Origin: Gorillibacterium massiliense | GTDB lineage: Bacteria > Bacillota > Bacilli > Paenibacillales > NBRC-103111 | NCBI RefSeq assembly: GCF_000455485.1 | Contig: NZ_CBQR020000139.1 | Location: 1-64,000 of the forward strand | Reading direction: 5' to 3' | Length of the DNA stretch: 64,000 nt | In this document: piece by piece, positions 57,279 through 64,000 of the stretch | How the letters are laid out: every line of letters starts with the position of its first letter | Numbering within the stretch: position 1 is the stretch's first letter | The notes under the pieces: model-generated | What the model was told of the DNA's origin: nothing | What the model saw: only the letters and a program-made list of their open reading frames with translations | The model's database searches: none | Program-made: the position numbers and the translations under genes

Positions 57279-58106
57279 ATGAACCGTCCACCTTATGATC
57301 CTGTTCAAGCAAACTCAACAAACCTGAGTATACCGGGCAGGTATCGTGAATGGAAGCCTAGCCTACAACTTAGTAAATACATTTTTTGTTACTGGTATAC
57401 GCAACAAACGAACTATTCAAAGCTGGAATGTCCAGACAGTGTCGAGATGATAGTTCCCGATGGATGTATTGATATAGTATTTCGAATAGATAGATCTCTG
57501 CCTGATATCCAAGGCCTTATTATAGGAACTATGGATCGGGCTATTATGGTTGATATGGAATATGATCGTGTTGAGAGCTTTGGTATTCGGTTTTATCCTG
57601 GGGGATTACAGCCATTTGTAAGGGAGCCTGCTCATTTATTTACTAATCGTATAAATGACCTTTCTGATGTTGCCAAGGGATTCGCGCAGGGGTTAAAGGG
57701 CCATCTTCATTGGACTTCTTCCATTGATCAAACCATCTACGGGCTAGAAAGATACTTGCTCTCTAAATTATCCGATGATTTGGTCTGGGAGGATACTTTT
57801 CAAAATTGCCTCATGCACATTTATCAAGCAAAGGGAAATATATCGGTGAAAGAAATTGCTTGTAAAGAGGCAATCAGTGAAAGGCAACTTACGCGGATAT
57901 TCTATGGTAGGGCTGGTGTAGGAACGAAAACCTTTTCTCGAATCATAAGGTTTCAACACCTGCTAAGGCTCTTGCATGGTACTGAGAAGATAACATTAAC
58001 CGATGCAGCAATCCAAGGTGGTTATTATGACCAGGCTCATTGTATACGAGAATTTCAGGATCTTTGTAGTATTCTCCCTTCAGACTATATGAAACCTCGA
58101 ATTTAA
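57279..58106 (+). CDS. AraC-family transcriptional regulator
   Basis: A 275-residue protein. The N-terminal domain (DUF6597-type: SVEMIVPDGCIDIVFRIDR, GIRFYPGGLQPFV) is a sensor; the C-terminal AraC domain has two helix-turn-helix units (VKEIACKEAISERQLTRIF and TDAAIQGGYYDQAHCIREF). ATG 57279 follows agaagg; GTG 57276 directly before it is possible. It probably controls the serine hydrolase gene that follows. Confidence 0.85.
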   Translation: MNRPPYDPVQANSTNLSIPGRYREWKPSLQLSKYIFCYWYTQQTNYSKLECPDSVEMIVPDGCIDIVFRIDRSLPDIQGLIIGTMDRAIMVDMEYDRVESFGIRFYPGGLQPFVREPAHLFTNRINDLSDVAKGFAQGLKGHLHWTSSIDQTIYGLERYLLSKLSDDLVWEDTFQNCLMHIYQAKGNISVKEIACKEAISERQLTRIFYGRAGVGTKTFSRIIRFQHLLRLLHGTEKITLTDAAIQGGYYDQAHCIREFQDLCSILPSDYMKPRI

Positions 58107-58182
58107 TTCTGTCTGTTTTATACAATCGGAATGGTTGCACTGGATGGTATCATGTGCTAATGGAACAGAAGGAGAGGGTCAG

Positions 58183-59529
58183 ATGGAAAATATTCAACAG
58201 AAGTTGGAAAAATACATGCAGAAATGGTCAGATTCGAACCGATTCAGCGGAACGATTTTGATAACTCAAGGTGATCGGTGTCTCTTGAGAAAAGGATATG
58301 GTTATGCTAATTATGAGTATCAAATACCTAATGAAGCTTCAACCATTTTCAATATTGGCAGCATTACAAAACAGTTTACAGCCGCAGCTGTACTACAGCA
58401 GGTTGAAAACGGAAAATTGAGACTCGATGATTGGTTAGGGTCATTTTTGCAAGAGTATAAACATGCTGGTATGATTTCGATTCATCATTTGATGTCATCA
58501 ACATCGGGCATACCGGATTACACGGAGCTTCCTGAGTATAATACGAGAGATAGGTTGTCAGTGGATAGAATTATCGAATGGCTGAATGCCAGGCCACTGA
58601 ATTTCACCCCAGGTCATAATGTTCAGAAAAGCAACTCAAACTTTGTGCTCCTTGCTAAAATTGTTGAGATCGTTTCAGGCATGGATATCGAAACCTACTT
58701 TCAGAAATATCTGTATGAACCGGCTAAACTCGAATTCACAGGAGTATGCCATAACGAAGATGTCATTGCTAATAAAGCTTATGGATACTCTGTTTCCGGG
58801 GAAGGAGTCGTTCAAGCGGACTATTACGAGATGTCTGGTGCTTATGGGAGCGGTAATCTGTACTCGAATGCGGATGACTTGTTGAAATGGACCAAAGCCT
58901 TAGCTGAGGGGGTCATAATTAACAAGGAATCTTATCAAAAAATGATAACTCCAAATGGATTTTTGTGGTACATAGGGGCATCAGTAGGTTATGGTTGCTC
59001 AGTAAATGGTGATCCTGTTAATGAGGTATCTGTTGATGGCAATATATATGGTTACACCTGTTGTATTCAAAAATATCTAAAGGATAATTTTACTGTTATT
59101 GTACTTTCCAATAATGATGCAGTTCCCACCAGCAGAATTGTAAAAGGGATTAAAAGTATTTTGCTCGCTCAAGAAACCCAAATCATTGTGAAACCGGATA
59201 TGCATGATAATGTAGATTATAGAAAATACATCCCATTAATGGGAGAATATTATTTTCCACCGACAGGCTGGCGATTTGCTATTCGTTTCGAAAATGGATG
59301 TTTGAATGTTGATCGGCTCTTTATTCAAGAATCCAAACGAAAGAAGTTTGGATTAAAGTTGGTATCTGATCATGCTGATCTCGTTGTTTTAGCATGCGAG
59401 GTTTGTGATAGTACTTTTTTCTTCCATAGAGATGCTAAGGGAAATGTGCAGAAGGTCGTTTATACTTGGGATACATTAGAGCTACCCTATGAACCGAAGA
59501 TGGATGCACAGCCCGATATAGCGGGCTAG
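58183..59529 (+). CDS. Serine hydrolase, beta-lactamase (class C/PBP4*) family
   Basis: A 448-residue protein without signal peptide. SxxK motif SITK (in IGSITKQFTAAAVL) is present near residue 60. The second motif, normally YxN, reads KSN (NVQKSNSNFVLL), so the catalytic Tyr appears to be replaced. The last residues (DIAG) and the stop codon lie in DNA derived from tmRNA (S5), so the native C-terminus may be lost. ATG 58183 follows gaaggagaggg. Confidence 0.82.
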   Translation: MENIQQKLEKYMQKWSDSNRFSGTILITQGDRCLLRKGYGYANYEYQIPNEASTIFNIGSITKQFTAAAVLQQVENGKLRLDDWLGSFLQEYKHAGMISIHHLMSSTSGIPDYTELPEYNTRDRLSVDRIIEWLNARPLNFTPGHNVQKSNSNFVLLAKIVEIVSGMDIETYFQKYLYEPAKLEFTGVCHNEDVIANKAYGYSVSGEGVVQADYYEMSGAYGSGNLYSNADDLLKWTKALAEGVIINKESYQKMITPNGFLWYIGASVGYGCSVNGDPVNEVSVDGNIYGYTCCIQKYLKDNFTVIVLSNNDAVPTSRIVKGIKSILLAQETQIIVKPDMHDNVDYRKYIPLMGEYYFPPTGWRFAIRFENGCLNVDRLFIQESKRKKFGLKLVSDHADLVVLACEVCDSTFFFHRDAKGNVQKVVYTWDTLELPYEPKMDAQPDIAG

Positions 59530-59573
59530 GAGCTAACCTATAGTGAGATACGCTAATGGGAATCGGGTGACGT
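59511..59573 (+). repeat. Internal tmRNA fragment (S5)
   Basis: TAGCGGGCTAGGAGCTAACC then TATAGTGAGATACGCT matches ssrA 31335-31371 with two changes, followed by AATCGGGTGAC as in the ssrA 3' half. It supplies the stop codon of the serine hydrolase gene. Confidence 0.8.
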
Positions 59574-60081
59574 GGAGTAGACCAAATGTAGACATCAGAT
59601 TATAGATGCTCAATGGTGATCTGATGCAAAGCGTTTTGACTATTTCTAGTTTTCAGTCTATACTATAGCCAGTTTTCAATATGAGGGGGACGTATCGAGT
59701 GTCTGCTGTTGTTCTTAGATAGTTAATTGCATTAGGTTTATTTCATTTAAATTGCAGAAATCCGCTTATTGAAGTGGTTTATTTCTACATGAAATAAATG
59801 GAATAACCCTGCATTAGTTAAGAACATGGGACATCGACTACTTCCAGTTGACTGCGGAACCGTGCTCTCATACACGGTTTTTTTTACATTATGTCTTTAT
59901 TGTCAGGACTCACAGGTTTTGACATTCATTTGAATGGGACATCATGTTTTCCGTTAATCAATTATCTGAGGGGCAGATGATGAACGATATGTTCAATTTC
60001 TGCCCTTTTTTGTTTTAAATAATGAGAAAGTAATCCACGAAGTTTAGGCACCCATATTAATAGATTGGTAGGTAGATTAAT
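59574..60081 (+). terminator. Gap with two terminators
   Basis: No gene is visible. AACCGTG / CACGGTT with eight T's at 59858-59886, and GGGGCAGA / TCTGCCC with inner TGAAC / GTTCA and six T's at 59968-60012. The first could end the hydrolase transcript or a small RNA. Confidence 0.65.
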
Positions 60082-61113
60082 TTGGAACATAATTTGATCA
60101 TGATTGCTCAAGGTTTAGCCGAAGTGCTTCAACGCGGAAAGGTACGTCATTTAGAGCAAGGATTTATGACAGATGCTGAACGGGGGTGGTCTGGTGCGGA
60201 TGTACATCGTATAGAGGTTACTTACGAGAATGGTCAAACGGAGAGCATGATATTTAAAGAAGCTGCTCTAAAAGAACGCATGGCGATGAAAACGTTCACG
60301 GACCAGGGTCATCGGAACACGCCCGCCGCTTTCTCACTGGATATAGAAACAGATGAGCCTAGATGGATGGCGATAGAAGATCTGGGAAGGGTTAAATCTC
60401 CTCCCCCTGGCGTAGAGTGGTCGCCAAAGGTTGCCGAGGCATTAGCCAGAATCCATGCCCGTAATATGCAAAGAGGTCCGGAGATGCTGTGGCTCCCCCA
60501 TGCCGACGGTCATTATTGGAAAAATTATTTAGTTACGCAAGTGTCTGTGGATCATTTTGAAACACTTATGGAGCAAAATCCTGAATTTTGCATGGAATTT
60601 GGCGCTTATCTGCCATCACTGCGTGAAAAAGCCAACGCTTTTGCATGTGATATGGCGGCTTTGTACGAGGAGAAGGAAAGCCTGACTCTCACGCATGGAG
60701 ATTTGCAGTCAGTAGATGGTTCCCACATCCATTATTATAAGGGAAAACCATATTTTATCGACTTCGGGTGGTGCTATTATGCGCCTTTTTATATCGACCT
60801 TGCCAGTTATTTTAACTTTGAGGATGCCAAACTTTATTACAACGAATTAATCGCAAACGGCATATCACTTAGCTATGATGATTTTTATGAAAGATTGAGG
60901 GCCGCATTTCGTTACTCTGGGTTGATATACTTATGCCCCAGTATTAGACAATGGTCTCTCGGGCCAACTGAATTAACGGGTAAACGTCTGCTTCAGATGT
61001 TGAAGATTATACTTACTGGTGAATTTCCTGAACGTAGGATTGATTACTCCAGTGTGCTTTTCGCAAAACTGCTCAAAGAACATAAGAACGGCACACTTCA
61101 TAAGCTCAATTAA
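60082..61113 (+). CDS. APH-family phosphotransferase
   Basis: A 343-residue kinase-like fold: catalytic loop LTHGDLQSVDGSH and metal-binding FIDFGWCYYAPF. Upstream parts (VHRIEVTYENGQ, FKEAALKERMAM) give the nucleotide fold with Lys. TTG 60082 follows ggtaggtag. The family includes aminoglycoside and small-metabolite kinases; the substrate cannot be told, and resistance should not be assumed. Confidence 0.8.
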   Translation: MEHNLIMIAQGLAEVLQRGKVRHLEQGFMTDAERGWSGADVHRIEVTYENGQTESMIFKEAALKERMAMKTFTDQGHRNTPAAFSLDIETDEPRWMAIEDLGRVKSPPPGVEWSPKVAEALARIHARNMQRGPEMLWLPHADGHYWKNYLVTQVSVDHFETLMEQNPEFCMEFGAYLPSLREKANAFACDMAALYEEKESLTLTHGDLQSVDGSHIHYYKGKPYFIDFGWCYYAPFYIDLASYFNFEDAKLYYNELIANGISLSYDDFYERLRAAFRYSGLIYLCPSIRQWSLGPTELTGKRLLQMLKIILTGEFPERRIDYSSVLFAKLLKEHKNGTLHKLN

Positions 61114-61160
61114 ATGGTTTCATCTTATTGGTGGACCTCTTAAATCGCTAAACATTACAA

Positions 61161-61208
61161 AAAGCCGAGGAATGCTTGCCTTTTCGCAGACATGTCCTCG
61201 GTTATTTA
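61161..61208 (+). terminator. Probable terminator after the phosphotransferase gene
   Basis: AAGCCGAGGA / TCCTCGGTT with a 23-base loop and TATTTACTT; weak T-run. Confidence 0.55.
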
Positions 61209-61276
61209 CTTATCCTCACTTTTTCTATTTAGACTGCATAAATAGGTACATCTAAGATGCCTAGAGGTGGATGTGG

Positions 61277-61894
61277 ATGATTTATTATTGTCCTTACTAT
61301 ATTCATTTGATCGACTTTGCAACAAGAAAAAACACAACGATCATTGATGAATGGAATTACGTCCTTGCTCCGCCTCCGCCTAAGCTTCAATTCGTTACTG
61401 TCGACCCGAAAACAAGCGCACTGCTCGTTTTAGATATGGAAATGAAGATATGTAATAATCCTCGCTGTATTGCATCCATCTCAACTATCAATCCGTTACT
61501 GACGAAAAGCCGTGAACGGGGCATGTTAGTTGTCTATAGCCTTACGCATAATGGAAATGTCTCGGATATTGCTCCTCAGCTTTCTCCCTTGCCTAATGAT
61601 CCCGTTGTGAAGTCTAACGTTGATAAATTTTATGAAACCGATCTCGATCAAATCTTAAAAGAGCACGGCATAAAAACCGTGCTCGTTACCGGGTATGCCT
61701 CTAATGGTGCAGTCCTTCATACAGCGACAAGCGCTGTTTTTCGGGGATATCATGTCATTGTTCCTGTTGACGGAATTTCAGCTTTTAATCCTTATGCCGA
61801 ACAGTATACAGCTTGGCATATGTTGAATAGTCCGGGGACCCGGAACCGGGCCGTTTTAACCAAAGGAGATTGGATACAATTCGGTCTCATCTAA
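61277..61894 (+). CDS. Isochorismatase-like protein lacking the usual Cys
   Basis: A 205-residue cysteine-hydrolase fold: Asp in ALLVLDMEMK, Lys in VVKSNVDKFYETDLD, and the motif LVTGYASNGAVLHTATSAVF. In active members this last motif has a Cys where this protein has Ala (NGAV), so hydrolysis by the normal mechanism is unlikely. ATG 61277 has better spacing from agaggtgg than ATG 61271. Confidence 0.78.
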   Translation: MIYYCPYYIHLIDFATRKNTTIIDEWNYVLAPPPPKLQFVTVDPKTSALLVLDMEMKICNNPRCIASISTINPLLTKSRERGMLVVYSLTHNGNVSDIAPQLSPLPNDPVVKSNVDKFYETDLDQILKEHGIKTVLVTGYASNGAVLHTATSAVFRGYHVIVPVDGISAFNPYAEQYTAWHMLNSPGTRNRAVLTKGDWIQFGLI

Positions 61895-61958
61895 TTCTAA
61901 CTAAACACTCCGGCGAATTGTGGATTCTTTGCGTTTTCAGGAATGTACCTATTATTAG

Positions 61959-62708
61959 CTATTTCAGATCAAATCCTTTGCTTTTCACATATTGCGTGTA
62001 CCCGTCCAACGGCAGATCGTTATCCATCATGGCGATAAATTTCCCGGACCAGCTTGCCTTCTGTTTGTTGTTCGTTCGCGCGCCGTAATACTCCTCGATT
62101 TCCCGGTCATACCTTTCGACCTTATCTTTAAGATCGCGATTATCATCATACCGGTTTTCAAAAAAAACGGCGGACCGCGGCAAGCGCGGCTTTTGCTCGG
62201 GGAGTTCGTCGGGAATGCCGACCGCAAGACCGACCAAAGGAACGACGTAATCCGGCAGGCCAAGCCATTCGTCCAGTGCGGGCAGAGCTTCGTTAATCCC
62301 GCCAATCATCACGGTTCCGAGCCCCATGGATTCGGCCGCCAAATTGGCGTTCTGCAGGGCAAGTGCGGCACTCAGCACAGCAGTTTGGTAAAAATACGAG
62401 AAGCTCAGGTTACGGCTCATTTTTTCCTGTTGGTCCGGGTCGGCGGCCAGCATCATGCGGTGAAGATCGGCGCAAAAAACGAAAAAGTACCCGCATTCCT
62501 CAATCGGCGGATTTTTCGAATGCACCGAGATCTTCTTCCGCAGTTCCCGATCCGTAACGCCGATGATTGAGAACGGCTGCATATGCGCCGAGGTCGGCGC
62601 CATTTGCGCCGCATCAACAATGGCTTCAATTTGCTCGCCGGTCAAAGGGATACTTTTAAACTTGCGGATGGAGCGATGCTGGCGGATCACTTGCATGACT
62701 TCATTCAT
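61959..62708 (-). CDS. nfsA: NfsA-type oxygen-insensitive NADPH nitroreductase
   Basis: A 249-residue FMN nitroreductase. FMN site RQHRSIRKF at the N-terminus, APTSAHMQPFSI, and the NfsA-type C-terminal RYDREIEEYYGAR. ATG 62708 follows tttggaggg. Divergent from the MarR gene, with two palindromes between. Confidence 0.9.
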   Translation of the reverse strand: MNEVMQVIRQHRSIRKFKSIPLTGEQIEAIVDAAQMAPTSAHMQPFSIIGVTDRELRKKISVHSKNPPIEECGYFFVFCADLHRMMLAADPDQQEKMSRNLSFSYFYQTAVLSAALALQNANLAAESMGLGTVMIGGINEALPALDEWLGLPDYVVPLVGLAVGIPDELPEQKPRLPRSAVFFENRYDDNRDLKDKVERYDREIEEYYGARTNNKQKASWSGKFIAMMDNDLPLDGYTQYVKSKGFDLK

Positions 62709-62769
62709 TTAGATTCCCTCCAAATAGATCGTTTCTGTGGAAGCTTAAGGAGATAGTGTTCGGGTAAAA

Positions 62770-62842
62770 GGTTTCCATGGAAACCATATTAGCAAGAAAT
62801 AGTTGGTCTGTCAAATGGTTTCTGCGGAAACCATGCTATAAT
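62770..62842 (+). promoter_or_regulatory. Two palindromic operators and the marR promoter
   Basis: Perfect palindrome GGTTTCCATGGAAACC at 62770-62785 and near copy GGTTTCTGCGGAAACC at 62817-62832. The second abuts an extended -10 (TGC-TATAAT, 62834-62842) of marR; the first lies toward nfsA. Likely MarR operators controlling both genes. Confidence 0.82.
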
Positions 62843-62868
62843 AAAAAGAAAAAAGGTAGGCTTGCCCT

Positions 62869-63375
62869 ATGCCAGATATGAATGATGAGTTTCTTCAGCT
62901 CAAAACCCGCATCGAAAAATCAATATACCGGATCCTCATCAGCGAAACCGACGAGGATCAGGATCGGCTTTGGCTTGTGGAACGCATCTCCGACGACCGG
63001 CTAAAAAAGCTGCTGCCTCGGTTATCCATCTCAAGCCTGCATGTTTTGGACGTCATCAATGCGCATGAAGGAATTAAGGGGGTCGATATTGCCCGCGAAA
63101 TGGGGATAACGAAAGGCGCCATCTCCAAAATTACCCGCAAATTGCTGGATCAGGGCCTGATTAGAAAAACTCAGCTGCCGGCCAACCAGAAAGAAATTTA
63201 TTTTTCCATGACTCCGCTTGGTACCGAATTGGCCGAGTTGCATCGGATATTTCACCAGGAACAGGATCAAAAAGCGATGGAATTGTTGTCCAGCTTTGAC
63301 GCGGCGTCACTCAAAATCGTGGCAGATTTTCTGGAGAAGCTGGCCAGTATGCGTAGCCAGAATTCGACGTGTTAG
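62869..63375 (+). CDS. MarR-family transcriptional regulator
   Basis: A 168-residue winged helix protein; recognition region VDIAREMGITKGAISKITRK and wing LPANQKEIYFSMTPLG. ATG 62869 follows aaaggtagg. It is divergent from nfsA and probably represses it through the two palindromes. Confidence 0.88.
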   Translation: MPDMNDEFLQLKTRIEKSIYRILISETDEDQDRLWLVERISDDRLKKLLPRLSISSLHVLDVINAHEGIKGVDIAREMGITKGAISKITRKLLDQGLIRKTQLPANQKEIYFSMTPLGTELAELHRIFHQEQDQKAMELLSSFDAASLKIVADFLEKLASMRSQNSTC

Positions 63376-63384
63376 GATGTTAGA

Positions 63385-63409
63385 AGAGACACCGAACAGG
63401 TGTCTTTTT
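63385..63409 (+). terminator. Terminator after marR
   Basis: Stem AGACACC / GGTGTCT with five T's. Confidence 0.82.
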
Positions 63410-63484
63410 GCTTGTTGAGAATTATCTTCTTTTGCTAGGTTGACGGTGTCAATGTGGAGATGCATAATATGTGCCTCCACCATC

Positions 63485-63579
63485 AAAAAACCGACCGCAT
63501 GAAGTCGGCTTTTTTGCGTAGAGCGGAGGGGATTCGATCGGCGCAAGACAGGCCGCGAGCTTATTGACTCGCGGCCTGA
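63485..63579. terminator. Two hairpins between marR and the SLH gene
   Basis: AAAAAACCGAC / GTCGGCTTTTTT at 63485-63514 works in both directions. CAGGCCGCGAG / CTCGCGGCCTG at 63549-63578 is a stronger stem just after the SLH stop codon. They end the convergent transcripts. Confidence 0.7.
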
Positions 63580-63599
63580 TTTTTAAAGCATTACATGAT

Positions 63600-64000
63600 C
63601 TACTTCGCCAACAGATTGTATAGCACCTGCACCATTTCCGCCCTTGTAGTTGTGCTTGTAGGGGTGAGTTTTCCGGCGTTGCCGACGATGCTTCCTGTTT
63701 CGACCAGCAGCGTCATGGCTTCTTTTGCCCAGGAGTCGATCAGGCTGGCGTCAGTGAAATCAGAGAGCGTCTTACCGGAATTACCTTGCGGTAGTTTTCC
63801 GATAACCTTCAAGGCATTATAGAGCAGGGTAAACATTTCCTGGCGTGTGATTTCCTTTTCCGGTGCGAACCTATTGTTACCCACGCCTGAGGAGATGCCG
63901 AGCCGTTTTGCCGCTGCAAGATAGCCGGAATAGTATGTATTGCCTGCGTCGGAGAAGGTATCCGCCGGATTAGTGTCCGCAGCTATATCATATGACTTCA
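63600..64000 (-). CDS. S-layer homology (SLH) domain protein, C-terminal part
   Basis: The frame is open through the right edge; 133 residues are visible up to the stop at 63600. Two SLH units can be read: SDAGNTYYSGYLAAAKRLGI with NRFAPEKEITRQEM, and FTDASLIDSWAKEAM with GKLTPTSTTTRAEM. SLH domains bind pyruvylated wall polysaccharide and fix the protein to the cell surface. Confidence 0.92.
   Translation of the reverse strand, partial: KSYDIAADTNPADTFSDAGNTYYSGYLAAAKRLGISSGVGNNRFAPEKEITRQEMFTLLYNALKVIGKLPQGNSGKTLSDFTDASLIDSWAKEAMTLLVETGSIVGNAGKLTPTSTTTRAEMVQVLYNLLAK

Noticed and set aside
59574..59900. Possible T-box or riboswitch leader before the APH gene
   Set aside because: The terminator is present, but I could not find a T-box sequence or another known aptamer core.
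60082..61113. Antibiotic resistance gene (aminoglycoside phosphotransferase)
   Set aside because: Only general APH-fold motifs are present; the sequence does not match a known resistance enzyme closely enough to claim it.

Overview
The window is a stretch of Gram-positive, Paenibacillus-type (Bacillales, Paenibacillaceae) chromosome. The gene order hisZGDBHAFIE - PRPP synthetase paralogue - TPR protein - trxB - glucokinase - rapZ - yvcK - whiA - HPr-like gene - ABC transporter - clpP - tRNA-Arg - cggR - gapA - pgk - tpiA - gpmI - eno - secG - rnr - smpB - ssrA is the Bacillales backbone order. A CtsR box before clpP, a CggR operator before cggR-gapA and an S-layer (SLH) protein at the right edge fit the same group. 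Genus is an inference from synteny and style.

Region 1 (1-31.5 kb) is housekeeping sequence of moderate to high GC. It holds the histidine operon (5' end cut by the window), the trxB-to-clpP block of carbon and redox control genes, the complete lower-glycolysis operon under CggR, and the RNA-quality block secG-rnr-smpB-ssrA. RNase R, SmpB and tmRNA act together in ribosome rescue and decay of stalled mRNA. Several short intergenic repeats are scattered here: R1 (hairpin, 4 copies), R2 (double hairpin, 2 copies) and R3 (about 160 bp, 2 copies). R2 is nested inside one R1 and one R3 copy.

Region 2 (31.5-48.3 kb) is an AT-rich defence island built on the 3' end of ssrA. It carries an IetAS-like AAA ATPase/subtilase pair, a truncated gene ending at a tmRNA 3'-end copy, a lone Ser/Thr kinase with a C-terminal tip like that of single-stranded DNA-binding protein, a PARIS-like AriA/AriB pair, a second tmRNA-derived scar, and a McrBC/DUF2357 restriction pair whose McrB is frameshifted. 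Further tmRNA-derived scars lie at 48.27, 57.14 and 59.51 kb. The island therefore looks like repeated accretion at one attachment site. No intact integrase remains; only relics of a group II intron reverse transcriptase and a serine recombinase are visible.

Region 3 (48.3-59.6 kb) is mixed accessory DNA: an orphan gene, a Doc/AbrB-type toxin-antitoxin pair, an AbrB regulator joined to an ABC1/UbiB kinase, a SHOCT protein, the pspA-ydjG-ydjH-ydjI envelope-stress cluster (split by an R3 repeat; the SPFH protein carries 18 Asn-Gln repeats), an AraC regulator and a serine hydrolase whose last codons lie in tmRNA-derived DNA.

Region 4 (60-64 kb) holds an APH-type phosphotransferase, an isochorismatase-like protein without the usual nucleophile, a divergent nfsA/marR pair with two palindromic operators, and the C-terminal end of an SLH-domain protein.
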